From assembly GCA_023238725.1 (NCBI GenBank), contig CM041538.1, positions 8,074,880-8,138,879 on the forward strand: DNA of 64,000 nt, written 5' to 3'. This DNA is from Scortum barcoo. Lineage: Eukaryota > Chordata > Actinopteri > Centrarchiformes > Terapontidae. Position numbers and translations under genes: made by a program. Shown here piece by piece: positions 36,201-49,104 of the stretch. The notes under the pieces are model-generated. The model ran no database searches and was not told the DNA's origin. It was given only the letters and a program-made list of their open reading frames with translations. The first letter of the stretch is position 1. Each line of letters opens with the position of its first letter.

Positions 36201-39200
36201 AATGACATGAATCTGTGTGTCTAAGTTCACCAAAATCAATGTCGTCTTTTCTGTCGAGTTGGATTCTTTTGTCATGGTAATTCCATTGCTATTGATTTTG
36301 CATCAAAATGTCGCTATTTTAAATCCAGGCAGTTTAAGTATGGTCATATCTGTCTTCAGTCATATAAAATCACCCAACATCCATTGAAAGGATATAATGT
36401 CAGAAGTTGCACTGAGATAATAAAGAAACACAGAGCAGAGTGATCAGAGTCTCAGCCAGAGCTTGTTGGTACAAACACAAAAGCAAAACACACATTCTTC
36501 AATTAATCAGTCACACAGGGAACAATTAAATGACTGAGAGCTGAAGGGACTATTGAGACTGGCGCGTCTGTGACCGCATCTCTAACAGAATAGGGAGGAT
36601 GTCAGTCAAGCCCTGTACATCCACATCCACAGTTCAGATAATCTAATCAGCTAAAATAACTGGAAGCACCTGTGTGGGTGTAGCAGGCTTTAATACTCTT
36701 CTGCAGCTTAGTGGAGATTAACACAAACTGTCTCCTAACATCATTTGATTCCCACACAGATTTAACACTAGGCCTATATTATTTTTTCATAACTTGGGCT
36801 GATACAACAAAGAAAACAATTCAAACTCAGAAAAATCAAAGGCTTCAAAAGTGTAGTGGGTTTGCTTTGTTTGAGCTTTCATTTGTAGCATTCTGGCATG
36901 ACATCTAAGCATGCAGGAGGCACCAAAATCTCATCATGCAGATGTCTCAGTCAAGACGGCCCAGCCTTTGTCAGGAGGTTCTCATGACAAAATCATCAAG
37001 GGCTGTTTTCCCCTTGACCCTGAAAAGACGTTACATCCTTGAAGGTGACGTATCATCCCCTTGACAACCACAGACAGACACCACTCCGACTGAAATGATG
37101 CAATGCCATGTGTTCAAGAGAGCTTTTGCACGTGCGTAACTTCTGGCTTCTCCTTCGACACGTGGAAGACTCACCTTGATTCTACAGTGTAAAGCATTGA
37201 CCTGCTCAGGTCTGCAGTGCTGTTTGAAGATTTCATGGTGAGAGAAAGTGACAGGTGCAGAGATTGACAGTAGAGAAATTGGAACAGAACAACAGAGCTG
37301 GAGACTGATGCAGACCTAGACAGACATCCACAGAGACGGAAAGGCAAAGGGTGAGATGGAATGATAGATTCAGGTATTGTTTTCTCACCATGGCTGATAT
37401 TTGTCTTTCACTGTTTCAGCACCACTGTCATATGAGTAAAGGTTATCTGAATCTGAGCAAGGGGGAGATGGAGCAATAGCGAGCTCAGTAAAAGATGGAA
37501 AAGGAGGTGAGAGAAAGGTTAAGTCCACTGATAACCCGGCTCAAATGGAGAGCGTGGATTACAGCTATGACTGCACCACACAGGTATACAAATACATACT
37601 AAAATACACACACTCCCACAGATCCTTGCTTTTTAAAAGGACCATACAGCTGTAAACACAACACCAGTCTCATGGAAAAAAAAAATATATATATATATAT
37701 TTCCTGTTCCTGTTTATCCCTGTTTCAGCCGTCAGTCTCACACTCACCTCCTGAATTGTCTCTTCCTTCTTTTTCAACCTTCCTGTGATCTCGATGCCTC
37801 AGTGTTTTCGCTTGATTATAATTTTTTTTGTTTTTTCCTTAATTGATGTGTATCTGCATAGATAGAGCAGTCTGAGGTTGCCATGGAAACCAAGCGCCGT
37901 AGCCACTTGTGCATGGTATCCTGTTATCTTGTAGTATCACTAAAGAGAACTGTGAGGAGGTGGTCGAGAGAGGAAGAGAAATAGAGAAAGATGCAAAGCT
38001 GAAAGATGAGAGAATGCTCTGACAGGTGAGGACTTGTGGTATTTATTCCTTTATTTCCAAAGAAACAATGGCAACAACAATTTACACAAGGGACTTTTTA
38101 CAATAGGAAGACTCAGAAACAGACAATGATTCATTGTGTCGGACCTTGCATTGCAGCCTGGCACCACCCGCTGAGCTACAGAGATTTAAAAGGCTACCAG
38201 CTGCACTGCAGGGGAAAGTTTAGCTCAAACTTTATGCAAATACGAGTGACAGTAAGACGGAAGCCAGTGGTGCTCGTAGATGGGCACAAAAACAGAGGCA
38301 CACAGTTGTTTACCACTCAACTCCACAAGGGGAGTGCAGATCTTAGAGTCACAAACCCCCTGAAATGACTCTTTCATTATCAGAACTTGATCTTGAGCAT
38401 GTAATTTTTCAGCATATGTGCCCAGTGAGCAACTTTCAGAGGACTGAATGGGACGCCATCCTTAAACTTAACACAGGCATGCTACAAACACATTGTACGC
38501 CCAGCCAAATGTCTCACTACTTCCTGCTGCCTTGGCACTGAGCAGAAACCCAAGGACAGCCGCCTTGTATAGTTAAAAAATATTGTTCTTTTTTAGTGTA
38601 AAGCCCACGTTTCTTTTGGTAAGCTCTTTATTGTATTGATCCACTGTGCACTAAGTAATAAATTACATTGACTCCATTGTAAACCACCAATGAAAGATGG
38701 CAAACTTCTTCTGTCTCATTAAATGTGTTGAATAGAAATAATAATTAAAAATAAGTAAAAACGAAAATAGTGGAGAATACACCTCCACCTTTGTTTGTTG
38801 TTGAAATGCCATGTCATTGTTTTGAAGCTGTGTGTGGCTGTTACTTGTTGAAAATGTTTTGTTTCTTACTTGACTGTTTTGAATTACTGGTTGTACTGAG
38901 ATTTATCATAATGCAAGAAGGGGTACTACATTTTGTCTAAAACTATTGCCAAAGTGTTATCTGCGCACCATTAATTGATTGTCAGGATGGGGTACTGGAT
39001 GCTCAAAGTGTCACCATCCCCATTACAATAAAACTTATTCAGCCTATTAAAATTAATCTCCTTGATTAAAATGCAGTGCTTTTAACCTTACTTCAATAAA
39101 TGATGTTTTAGCCTTCAAATGTGTCACTTAGCATATGTCTTCAATTAAAAAAATCATTAAAGTTACCCAAGGCATAAAACATCTCTTTGAAATGTGTCTC

Positions 39201-39910
39201 TCCCGTCAGGTAAACTGTAAGTCCACAAACCTAAATATAATCAAATTTTGTCAGTGAAGAACATCCCAGGGCAGCGTTTTCACCCAGGCAGTAATAAGAT
39301 CTCCTGTTACAAACAAAACTGGTACATTTATGTACATGACAGTTTGATCAAACAGCCATTTTCAGGATGGGTATATATTTCTGTGACAAACTGTAGAACG
39401 TGTTTTTTCCACTACCCACCCCTTTCATCACCAAACAACTTGCAATGCAGGTCTCCCGAGTGGCGTTTCCTTGCTATTTAACATATGTACAATTGAAATT
39501 CGGTTTATTCTAAATAAATGAATTGTATTTGTATACAAATCCTGTGAAATGTTCACTTGGGATATGGTAGCATACTGGAATGAAGGGGCATAAATTATTC
39601 TTAATTACAACATGATTGGACATTGGACAAAACAAACTTTAATTTACCATGACACAAACAAAACAGTATTGTGTTCAGCCACAGTTTTAACAGTTTTGGC
39701 AGTGTCAAGTTGCTTGGTGAAACTGGTGGGAAAAGATTTTGGGAGAAATCTGCAGCCAGTATTGTTTAAAATGGGCTAGCTCACTTGAAAAGATGTTCAT
39801 CTTTTCACAGCCCCAGTTCAAGTGTGCTGATAACAAAATCACAGTGGAGGGTTCAGCAGCTGGAGGGTATTGCTAGAGGGTTCATTAACTCACTCACTTT
39901 TTCTATACAG
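33216..39910 (+). other. lrp8: Largest lrp8 intron in the window
   Basis: 6.7 kb, GTACAG to ACAG. No exon recognised. It holds a fragment of a dispersed repeat near 35000-35085 and an AT dinucleotide tract near 37686-37701; the rest is unique AT-rich sequence. Confidence 0.85.
35000..35085. repeat. Fragment resembling a dispersed hAT-like terminus
   Basis: The segment AGATTAATCAATAATTT followed by AATAATCATTAACTGCAGCC resembles the end of a repeat very common in vertebrates and teleosts (AATAATCGTTAGTTGCAGCC type). Only one end is seen and no target duplication could be defined. Confidence 0.4.
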
Positions 39911-40052
39911 GATCGCATATATTGGACAGACTTGGAGGATGAAGCAATATACAGTGCCAACCGACTGACTGGGCATGATGTAGCAAAGGTTGCAGAGCAC
40001 CTCAATAATCCCCTGGACCTGGTGGTGTTCCATGAACAGAGGCAGCCCAAAG
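39911..40052 (+). CDS. lrp8: lrp8 exon: last propeller blade (YWTD)
   Basis: A 142-bp exon, identical in length to LDLR exon 13, phase 0 to phase 1. It encodes DRIYWTDLEDEAIYSANRLT, GHDVAKVAEHLNNPLDLVVF and HEQRQPK. It follows VFE of the previous exon, giving the family pattern VFED.(I/V)(Y/F)WTDLE.EAI.SANRL, closest to LRP8. Acceptor TACAG, donor GTAAGG. Confidence 0.97.
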
Positions 40053-40367
40053 GTAAGGAAAAATGCTGAGTAGCTCTGAAACGTTAATATAACATGGGAG
40101 TTTGTGGTGCTTTTCTTCTTCCTATGGCAGTATGATAAAGACAAAGCGGCCACAGCAAACTAATCAGATAAGAAGCGACAGGTGACTTGTGTTGCTAACA
40201 GAATAGCAGAATAGCATTATTGGCATGCATGGTACCATCATAGCTCCATCCAACTTCACCCTGAGCTGAGCTCTGATCAGACAGAATAAGTTAAAACTCT
40301 GCGCTCTTTGTTTGCTCAGTGTTGATCAGTCAGATATACAGTGATTATTCACTCTATGGGAAGACCT

Positions 40368-40406
<39 letters not shown>

Positions 40407-42252
40407 GCCTGCGTATGTGTGCATGCGTGGTGTGTATGTATGTGTGTGTGTGTGTGTTCTTGTGTGAGTCTGTGTTTTCATGCTTTGTTTTCTCCTCTTA
40501 CTCAGAGCTCAGAGCAGTCTTGTCTGAATGCCAGTGAGGAGCTAATTGCATTCTCTCATTAATAAATCAAGAGCTCTGCTCAAAGAGATATCACAGAATT
40601 AAGCATGTTTTTTTTTTTTCCAAAATGCCAACAAAAGCAAGACATAAAACAAGCAGGCCTAACATGGTGAAATGAAGACATACTGAATGAACTCTAGCTA
40701 TCAAGATACTTGAGGTACTGATACGTGAAATACTTCAAATGTGACCTTCAGTATAGCAAATTTGCAGCATAAGATTAACACCCTCTCCTCTTTGTGTCAC
40801 TGTTTTATCTCTCTTGCTTTTCATATTTATTTATTTTTTTTTTTTTTGCTGTCAGAAAACTCGCTAATCTAAACAAAAAACAAAACTCAAAAGTCAAAAT
40901 CATCAGTTTCCACAAAACACCTCCACATATTCAAATATGGCTCCAACCGATTCAACATGTCTTCATTTTTTTTTCACTCACTTCCTCAAGAGCCTCTCTT
41001 TCTAGCCTCTCTTTGTTGTGCCTTTTTTATGTTTTATATGTTTATTTTTTTGTCCATCCAGCTGTGCTTTGAAGCCTAACTTCCATACTTTTTTTCTTAT
41101 TCTAGACCTAGGGGAGGCAGTGCAGAAGAGGAGGAATAGAAAGAGATAACAGAGCTATTGCAAAATATTTAGCAAAATTTGATTTCAGTCTCCAGTCTTC
41201 TACTTCCTTTCACTCTGCTGTCTGCCCTTATATCCTTTCATCTCATCTTATTTTATTTCTTTTCCCATAGCCTCCTTTTCTCTACCTGTCTGTTCTTTGA
41301 CTCCTTTCCACTCTTCTCCCTCCTCTCTCTGCCACTTTCTTCCCCCAGCATTGAATTTAAATGTGTTGTCATAATGTGTCATGGCATTTTAAAGACTTGC
41401 TTTTACCCAAAGACCCTCCATTTCTTCTAAATATGGAAAGCAGGTACAGAAGATATCAGGAGCTTTGAAGAATTTCATTTAGACAGCTGTTCATATTACA
41501 TACTTATTATGCTGAGATACTGTACACCAAGCATAAATGTACTCCCAGCTTATTAAAATCTCACTCTGCGTAGCGAGTGATGTGGCTGCCTCTCCTGACA
41601 GCTGCTGATTCCTCTGATGCGCTGCTCTCTAAAGCTGCGCGCAAGTCAGGAGGTAGAATCGACCGCGACCTGACCTAATTCTGGTGCTTCCCCACATCTC
41701 AAGAGTAGCTATATTTTTTCCATGAGTCTTGTGTGTTGGGTTAGGAAACTACATGTAAATTTTTTATTTGAGTGCAGACATTAACAGAGAAAGTTTAGAC
41801 AACCCTACCTTTACCTAAGCATCTCTTCACTGGACCAGAAAATAGGTCATAGAATAAATGTAGTTCCAGTTTTTCAGTATGGCACACAAAAAGGTTGCTA
41901 GTTCAAGTCAGTTCATAATTACTTTGAGACTTTGATGCTGACCGAGACCCAAAACTGGGGCTCTGTCTTCAATCCTTAATATCCTCCTCTTAAGTATTCA
42001 GGTCTACTGTACATGTAAAAACCTCTGTCCTCATTACCCTGGCACTGACATGGGATTTCAATAAACAGACCATTTGGAGAAAGTACCAGATGTTTACAAA
42101 TGTCATTACTGGAAGTAGTCAATGGAGACACAAGGCTTCAAAATACTTAAAGTAAAATAATGATTTTTTTTATTGTTATTTGTAAGGTGAAATGTATAAA
42201 CTCACTTTTTCCACTTTTTAATTCTCTTTTTTATTTCTGCTTGTCTCTCAAG
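40053..42252 (+). other. lrp8: lrp8 intron with TG repeats
   Basis: 2.2 kb, GTAAGG to CAAG. (TG)n tracts lie at 40375-40400 and 40427-40457, followed by a 44-bp segment (40466-40509) repeated exactly at 48198-48241. T-rich and pyrimidine-rich stretches follow; no exon. Confidence 0.85.
40375..40509. repeat. TG microsatellite plus duplicated 44-bp flank
   Basis: Compound TG repeat ending in a 44-bp unique segment that recurs, also next to a TG repeat, at 48198-48241. Confidence 0.9.
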
Positions 42253-42405
42253 CCCCCGATACCTGTAACATGGGCAGTCTGCCTAACGGTGGCTGTGAAT
42301 ACCTCTGTCTGAAGGCCCCCCAGATCACAGACCACTCCCCCAAGTACACCTGTGCCTGTCCTGATGGCATGGAGCTGGGACCAGACATGAGGCGCTGTGC
42401 TGTAG
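42253..42405 (+). CDS. lrp8: lrp8 exon: EGF-C module
   Basis: A 153-bp exon, the same length as LDLR exon 14, phase 1 to phase 1. It encodes APDTC, LPNGGCEYLCLKAPQI, HSPKYTCACPDGMELGPDM and RRCAV: the third EGF module with six cysteines. HSPKYTCACPD..LGPDM.RC is the LRP8 version. Acceptor CAAG, donor GTAAGT. Confidence 0.97.
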
Positions 42406-44463
42406 GTAAGTCGGTCACACTTTGAACCAATAAATCACAGAGTCCAGGGGCGCACTTAATTAAAGGGATTGTGCTGAGGAAATGTCAGATGAAGTCTGCA
42501 TCGCTGCAGTCACAGTGACGTGATGGAGTGCCAAGCTATGAGGATATTCAACTGATCTCACTCTCAGCTCTGCTTAAAGGAGTCCACCTCATGATTAAGT
42601 ATTTATACATTTCTTTATATAAATGTTCCACTTTAAACTACTCACTATATTGGTGGTATCCAACCCTACTCATGAGCTAAGGTAAATGTTTCCCACATCA
42701 TTATAGACCAAAAGAAATACTTACAGCTTATTTTGCAGTCATGTACGAAAAGTTGAATCTTAGTCTGTCGTGTCAAATATGATTTTGGTTCTTCCCTCAC
42801 CACAATTAGACCAAAACCAGGTTAATTTCTTCATAGGTGTCAGTGCTAGAGTTTTAGCTTGCCATGCTGGTATCCCTACGTGTGCCTTCACTCTGAAATG
42901 TTACATTTGAGTTTAAAATTGTCAATAAAATAGAGACAGTAGATGTTAAATGTATTGAATACAAAACAAGTACGAGAAATGTCTGAGGAGCTGGTCTGCT
43001 CCTACACACAATAGAGCTTTTGCTTTTATACTAATTCATGTTGGTCTCAAATCATAACAAAGTAGCCTATTGACTCATGCAGCCTTTGTCCAAATCCAGT
43101 ATTCATCGGTATCTGCGTTCAACAAAGCAAAATGCTCAAGTCTTGTGGTGTTAATGATGATTGATTCCAAAGCCAGCTCCTCCAAAGAATTTGATATCTT
43201 CACTCATTGTAACACTATCTTGGGAATTGAGTCAAGCCCCAGCTTACCTGTGTTCCCAGCACACCCCCATTATTTCACTGACCTTGTTTCACCACTCAGC
43301 CTCTCCCAGCCTCTCCAGTCGCCACATTTCACGTTTGTTAACTTGTTATCCTTAATAAACCCGGGCTATTTTGCAATTCATGTTTGCACAGGTGAGGAGA
43401 AAGGAGCTGACACAGACAAAAGGGAGAAAGAGAGATGATGTATGTAGGCTACCATTCAGAGTATCCCTCTGAGAAAGGACGGGAGAGGGAACATGGCCAT
43501 TGGGCATTCACAGAGAGACCGAGAGCGAGAACATTTGCTCTCACAATTTTTAGACTTCCTAATGCAGTACAAGTATTTCTGCAGAGCATTATGGTTTGAT
43601 AAAATAGCCCCTTACATTATGTTCCTCTTGCTCCATGCTTTAGGTCTCTGCCTATGTGGAGCAGAGAAGTTGTACAGCAACCATACAATATTTCAAAATG
43701 TATTTTGAATCAAATCTATTTTTAACACTGTCATTCGGTTGTCGGATAAGACAAATAGAAAGGTACATCAATGGTGACCTGTGCATATGTGTTAATATGT
43801 GATACATAAAGATACACAAAAAGGTGTTGAGAGACAGGGTTGGAGGTGAGAGACAGATGAAAGTTAGCTTTAGCTAGACTCCCTGTTACATCTGTTGAAT
43901 TGCTCTATTTAATAAACAAACAAAAAGATTACATTTTAAAAAGATGGTTGAAAGTTATGGCTGATATATCCTTCTAATGTAAGACAAAGCTGCGGTTCAT
44001 TGGCCATGTTAGGCATCGAACCGCATTTCAGTATTGTGCAAAAATTCACTATTTTCTTTCAAAAGTTTAGCATTGATCTTTCTACAAAATCACATAGTTC
44101 TTCTAAAATGTCTTTTATCCAAGTGAAAGCCTTTTAGCATATTAATGTTGAAGAGTTTGGTCTATACAATACACAGCAGTGTAGCGCATTTTAATGCTTT
44201 GATCATCAATTTAATTGGCATTTGTACATTGGACTTTGCACTGATATCAGAGAATATCCTGATGATGATTTTAACTTTATCACACAGTTATATTTAAAAC
44301 TGGGGGCAGCTGGGAGCAAAATATTTAATTTCCCATTACATGCTGTATTGGACAGTAGTGCACACATCACTCTCTGATGTAGCTGTTATCATTCCCAAAA
44401 ATCCCAAAAAATCTAAAAAAAAAATCCCAAGTTCTAATGATTATTGCCATTTCTCGAATGCAG
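42406..44463 (+). other. lrp8: lrp8 intron before the O-linked exon
   Basis: 2.06 kb, GTAAGT to GCAG. AT-rich; no exon or known element seen. Confidence 0.85.
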
Positions 44464-44823
44464 TTCGACCCAGAACAACCACCACGGCTGCTCCAACCAC
44501 CATCACCACCACTACAACCACCACTACAACAACTACCACAACTGTCACCACCACCACAACCCCCCCTACCACTACAAGCACCACCACCACCTCTGCTGCA
44601 ACGACACCCAGGCCCGGGACCAGACGCCTGACGACTTCGGCCTCTCCTCAGACCCCCAGGAGAACCTCTACGGAGCAGCCCCGGACCCCCGCTGCCACAA
44701 GTACAGAGACGACCAGTTTCAGCAGCACGAGTCAGTCATCCACTTCCACACACACGCCGCTTTTGGGCCCCATGGCCCCCAACAGCATTCAGAGGGAGAG
44801 CAACGGCAACCTCTCCCACAGAG
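44464..44823 (+). CDS. lrp8: lrp8 exon: Thr/Ser-rich O-glycosylation domain
   Basis: A 360-bp exon, phase 1 to phase 1, GCAG acceptor and GTAAGG donor, 120 codons. It encodes the mucin-like stalk between EGF-C and the membrane. The first half is almost pure Thr (ACN codons), with an uninterrupted run of 13 Thr and further runs of 4 and 5 split by Val, Ile, Pro-Pro and Ser. The second half is Ser/Thr/Pro-rich and ends SIQRESNGNLSHR. The domain is longer than the roughly 75 residues I recall for human LRP8. As a near-perfect trinucleotide tract it is likely to vary in length between alleles. The frame is fixed by the flanking exons; the other two frames are also open because of the repeat. Confidence 0.93.
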
Positions 44824-44912
44824 GTAAGGAACATGGTGAGCGGAGTTTGGATAGCATTGCATAGGAATGTGAGTTCGTGTCAGGTGACTGTGTGCATACT
44901 GTGTGTGCAAAA

Positions 44913-44939
44913 GTGTGTGTGTGTGTGTGTGTGTGTGTG
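44913..44939. repeat. (GT)n microsatellite
   Basis: About thirteen GT units, 90 bp after the donor of the O-linked exon. Confidence 0.95.
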
Positions 44940-45117
44940 AGTAATGCTCCGCTGCCATCACTACCGCCACCTACAATTAAAGCAGCAGGGAGCTGAAAAC
45001 CACTACTTACATCAGTTTCCCTCCTCTCTCTGGCTTCTACTCCCCTTCGTCTCTTTGTCCAACCGTCTGTCTATCTACTGTTTGTCCTCTTTCTTTCTTT
45101 GCTTTTCTCACTCTCTC

Positions 45118-45125
<8 letters not shown>

Positions 45126-45165
<40 letters not shown>
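45126..45165. repeat. (CA)n microsatellite
   Basis: About twenty uninterrupted CA units, followed by ACAGACATACGCA units. Confidence 0.95.
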
Positions 45166-45169
<4 letters not shown>

Positions 45170-45338
45170 TACGCAGACATACGCATATTCACTCTATCTC
45201 TTGGTCTGCTTGTTGTCGGTCCCTCATGAGCAGCGTGTAGCAAAGCTGTCAGAGCTAACAAACGACAGCCCCCCCCCATTCTCACCTGCCACCTCTCATC
45301 ACTCATCCTCACTTTCTGACAGCCTCTCTTACTCTCTT

Positions 45339-45344
<6 letters not shown>

Positions 45345-45370
<26 letters not shown>
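45345..45370. repeat. (TC)n microsatellite
   Basis: About thirteen TC units within a longer pyrimidine-rich stretch. Confidence 0.95.
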
Positions 45371-48083
45371 ACCTCTCTATCGCTCTCCCTCTCTGAAACT
45401 GGCAGTGTTTTCCATTCTCGGACCAATCACGCTTTACTGGTGCAGAAGAAAAACACCTCTTTCCAGTTTGTTGCCCAGACAAACAATGACAGCAGAATAT
45501 AACAGCAGTAACAGTCGTTCACAAAGCCACACTAAGACTTAAATTGTATTTGGAAGCTGAGAAGAATCCTTGATAGCGCCACAAAACAAAATTGATAAAC
45601 CACTGTGCTGCACACCACATGCTAGAGTGTAATTTTGTTGGAGAAATCAGTGTTTTCAGATTTCTGTTTGAATTCTTGTGGTCTCTGCTACGTAGAAGCA
45701 TGAACATAAAATAGTGATAAATAGCAAACTGCCAAGGCATATTTGTCCTCAAGTCATTTGTTCCTGTAGAGAATAGAAAGACGACAAAAAAGTTTTTAAG
45801 TACTGACTCATAAGCATGATATTTACAGTTGTTTTATCAAAGAAAGGTTTACAGAAATGTGCATTTGTGCATTTCTTTTTCTATGGTCTGCCAACTCCAA
45901 TAGTACAGTGTCACCCTTTTCAAACCAAAGCAGTAAAATAATATAAAAACTTCATGCATGTATTTAAATGCGTTAAAAGAACTTTAGGTCATCTCTGATA
46001 GTTGAATGACGTAGCCATTGTATATAGTAAGTGAAAGATGAAACAGAAGAAATAGAGTTAAGTTTAAAAAAAAAAAAAGAGGTTGGTAAGTGAGAAAGAT
46101 TGCAAGCTGCTGCACTATGTTTGAACTCCAAATTTTACAATATTGCATTTACATCAGAGACTTTTTTTCCTTGTTATATTGCAAAACCAGAGGAGCACGG
46201 GTGGAGGTTGAAAAAGCTATCTGGGAGAGAAAGGAGAAAGGAAGGATGATGAAAGTGGATGTGAGGTTTGGAAGAAAACCGGAGACATGAGGGAGGACAG
46301 GGAAATGAATGAGGAAAAGAGCAAGGACTTAAAAGTAGGAATTGTTAAATGAAAGGTACAGTGAGAGACAATAAAGAGGCCAAAGAGGAAAAAAGAATGA
46401 AGAGAACAAAAAGGAACATGACAGTCTGGCACTTGAACAGGGAGGACAGGACTTATAAAATGACACACTGTTGGGAGGGAAAACAGCATTTACATAGGTG
46501 AGAAAAGATGGGATGGAAAAGAGGCAGGAGAGAAAGTGATTTTCTGGGAATTAAAGAGAATAGCTGCTACAGTTAGTCCCATCACTTTGGGGGCTTGGGT
46601 TTTTCAGAGGTAGCAAGAAGCAAGAACATGTTTCCTCTAGCCTCTGAAGTTGTCAGCCTCCTCACCACAACACAAGTGCTCGATGAGAGGTGGAGCAGAC
46701 ACGCAGGAGAAAATGGGGCATGAACAAGACGCGCCTCCAAACCCACGGGCCATGTGTTATAATTTTCGGCTCGGTGCACACTGTCAAATTTGCCGGCATC
46801 AGCTGTTACGCATGTGCACGGCTGTGGCTGGCATGGTGGAGCGAAGAGGAACCAGGAGTTTCCCAGAATAAAAGATGAACCACAGCTGGTACACAAAGCT
46901 CATACGCATGTAGGCGCACACAAATTTGAACTTTTGCTCTTGATACCAGTAATTATTCATCAATTTGTCCGCAACATCGGGCAGGACTGTTAAAAGCACA
47001 GGTTCACAATTTTTTTAGTCAGTCTTAAAATGACAGTCAGGTGTCCATATGAACACTGAAGCAGGGTTTGCTCACTGTAATAATTCTTTCTGTTCACACC
47101 GACCATTAAGAGATCCCTTCCAGTGTGCTTTCAATGTGTGTGACGCAATCAACAATCCACTTTATCTGAAGTTCATATGAGGCCTCTGAGTTAAACAGAT
47201 CTAAGTAAATAAGTTCATTTTATTATCAAATTCCATGTTTATGTTACTGTTCCTCCACCGCAGCTCAGCATGAAAATATTAAGGGAACAAAAGGGAATTC
47301 TGTTCTTAAAAGGCTGTAACTTTGAAAATAATACCCACTTAATCTGATTAACTCAGACTTCTGAGGACTCATATTTTCCTCAGATAAACTCTGGAATACA
47401 TTTTTGCAAAAACGAGGACTGTGGATTTTGTCCCCCATCACTTATGTTTAAAAGCACATGGATTTTTGTAGCAGGAGGAAGGATTACAACAAGCAAAAAC
47501 TGTTTCAGTGGCCACATGGGCATGTGACTACTGTTTTAAGACACACTTGAAAAAATGTGAACCTTTAATTGTGGCTAAACTAACTGTGATATTATTCTCC
47601 TTTCAAATTCATTTTTAATTTGACTGTTTATTTGACCTCAACACTTCTTCCATTAAATCAATACATGTTGACCTCTATATTACTTACATATATGCTTATA
47701 CTGTAGGTAACCTAATATTATAATAGGTGTATATGTAAAGGAGCCAAATAATGTGATATAATTAAGAGGTTTTCAGAAAGGCATACAACAGACTATTCTT
47801 TTTGAATTCCAAATCCCTCCAGCAGGAAAAGTCTTAATGAAACTGAGACTTCTTTCTCTTCCTCCCTCTGTCTCTGTTTCTCTCTTTGCACTTTCCAGGA
47901 CTCCCTCTTTCATAACTGCCGCTTTAATAAGATTCGATTAATCCGCCTTTTAGAGACTTAGGACCCATTGGACATCACTCATACTTAAAGGAAATCCAAA
48001 TTCAGTTCTGCTGACTCAAGGCCCAGACAGTTCACTGCTCAGTCTGCAGTCGTTTCACCTGCCTCTTTATGTTTCAGTATCCC

Positions 48084-48084
<1 letters not shown>

Positions 48085-48119
<35 letters not shown>

Positions 48120-48241
48120 CAAGGCAGGTGTGTGTGTGTGCCTGCATATGTGTATGCAGGTGTGTGTGTATGTATGTGCATGTGTGTGTGCTTGTGAGAG
48201 TCTGTGTTTTCATGCTTTGTTTTCTCCTCTTACTCAGAGCT
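48085..48241. repeat. TG microsatellite plus duplicated 44-bp flank
   Basis: (TG)n at 48085-48116, then irregular TG-rich sequence, then 44 bp (48198-48241) identical to 40466-40509. Confidence 0.9.
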
Positions 48242-49035
48242 GTGTGCATTTATCGTTAATCAGTTTATTCTCTATATGATTGCATTTATGAGAGAAAATA
48301 TGTCTTAATTGTACATTCCATCCCTCACATCCCATCTGTGCCTTTTCCATGCATATAGCTAGACAGAGTCTCTTTTTGGAATGAGCCAATCAGTATTCAG
48401 AGCCAGCGCAGTGATCTCTTCTGTTAATCTTCCTCACTAGACTTCATTAAAGCCATCTGATCACACTTTGGCTAATGGCTAGCCTGCTGCTAATAGGCGA
48501 GTTGGGAGCAGGATTAATGTCAACCTGTTGGGGTGAGAGTTGAAGGGGAGCAGGAATACAAATCAGGGCTAAAAATAAATGGGCACTGCATCACACTGTG
48601 ACACAATACGAAGACGTGCCATAGAAATAGAATGACTTACAACACAAGGTCATGTATCTTAACTTTACTCTTAAGGTCACCCATGAGAATCCACATTGTT
48701 TTAGACCAATTTGAAAGATGCTTTATTTCCTGGAATTGCATTTGTCTCCTGCTGTATTAAAACACATCTCATTGCATTTATATGGCGTCCTGGTATGATT
48801 CACCTGCATGTCATTTATGCATGCTGTTTTAAAAAAAGTCAACAGTCCAAAGTGAAGTCAGATGGATTCTTCTTTCTCTCCTTATATTATGCAAATATTT
48901 TTTTTTCTTCACAACGCTTCAAACTTGTGTTTCTCTCTAGCAAGGCCTTTTGGAGGGATTGTTGTGGAGGAAAGAAAAACTTTTTGCTTAGTTTTATTTT
49001 TCTGTCTCTTTTTTTTTTATTTCCATTCATCTCAG

Positions 49036-49104
49036 CTGCGAGTGATCACTACCTCATAGGTAACAACATCACAGTAGCTGTTCTGGGGATAGTCATTCCT
49101 ATCG
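49036..49104 (+). CDS. lrp8: lrp8 exon: membrane-proximal and first half of TM
   Basis: A 69-bp exon, phase 1 to phase 1, CTCAG acceptor and GTGAGT donor. It encodes ASDHYLIGNNITVAVLGIVI followed by PI and a split codon. The hydrophobic stretch from VAVLG starts the transmembrane helix, which continues in the next exon. This resembles the LRP8 sequence TVTAAVIGIIVPI. NNIT gives an N-glycosylation sequon, but it is probably too close to the membrane to be used. Confidence 0.93.

Larger units (their letters stand above)
44824..49035 (+). other. lrp8: lrp8 intron before the transmembrane exon
   Basis: 4.2 kb, GTAAGG to CTCAG. It holds (GT)n at 44913-44939, (CA)n at 45126-45165, (TC)n at 45345-45370, (TG)n at 48085-48116 and the second copy of the 44-bp segment. 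No exon seen. Confidence 0.85.

Noticed and set aside
44444..44827. His-rich frame across the O-linked exon
   Set aside because: It is the ACN repeat read in a different frame. Flanking exon phases require the Thr frame.
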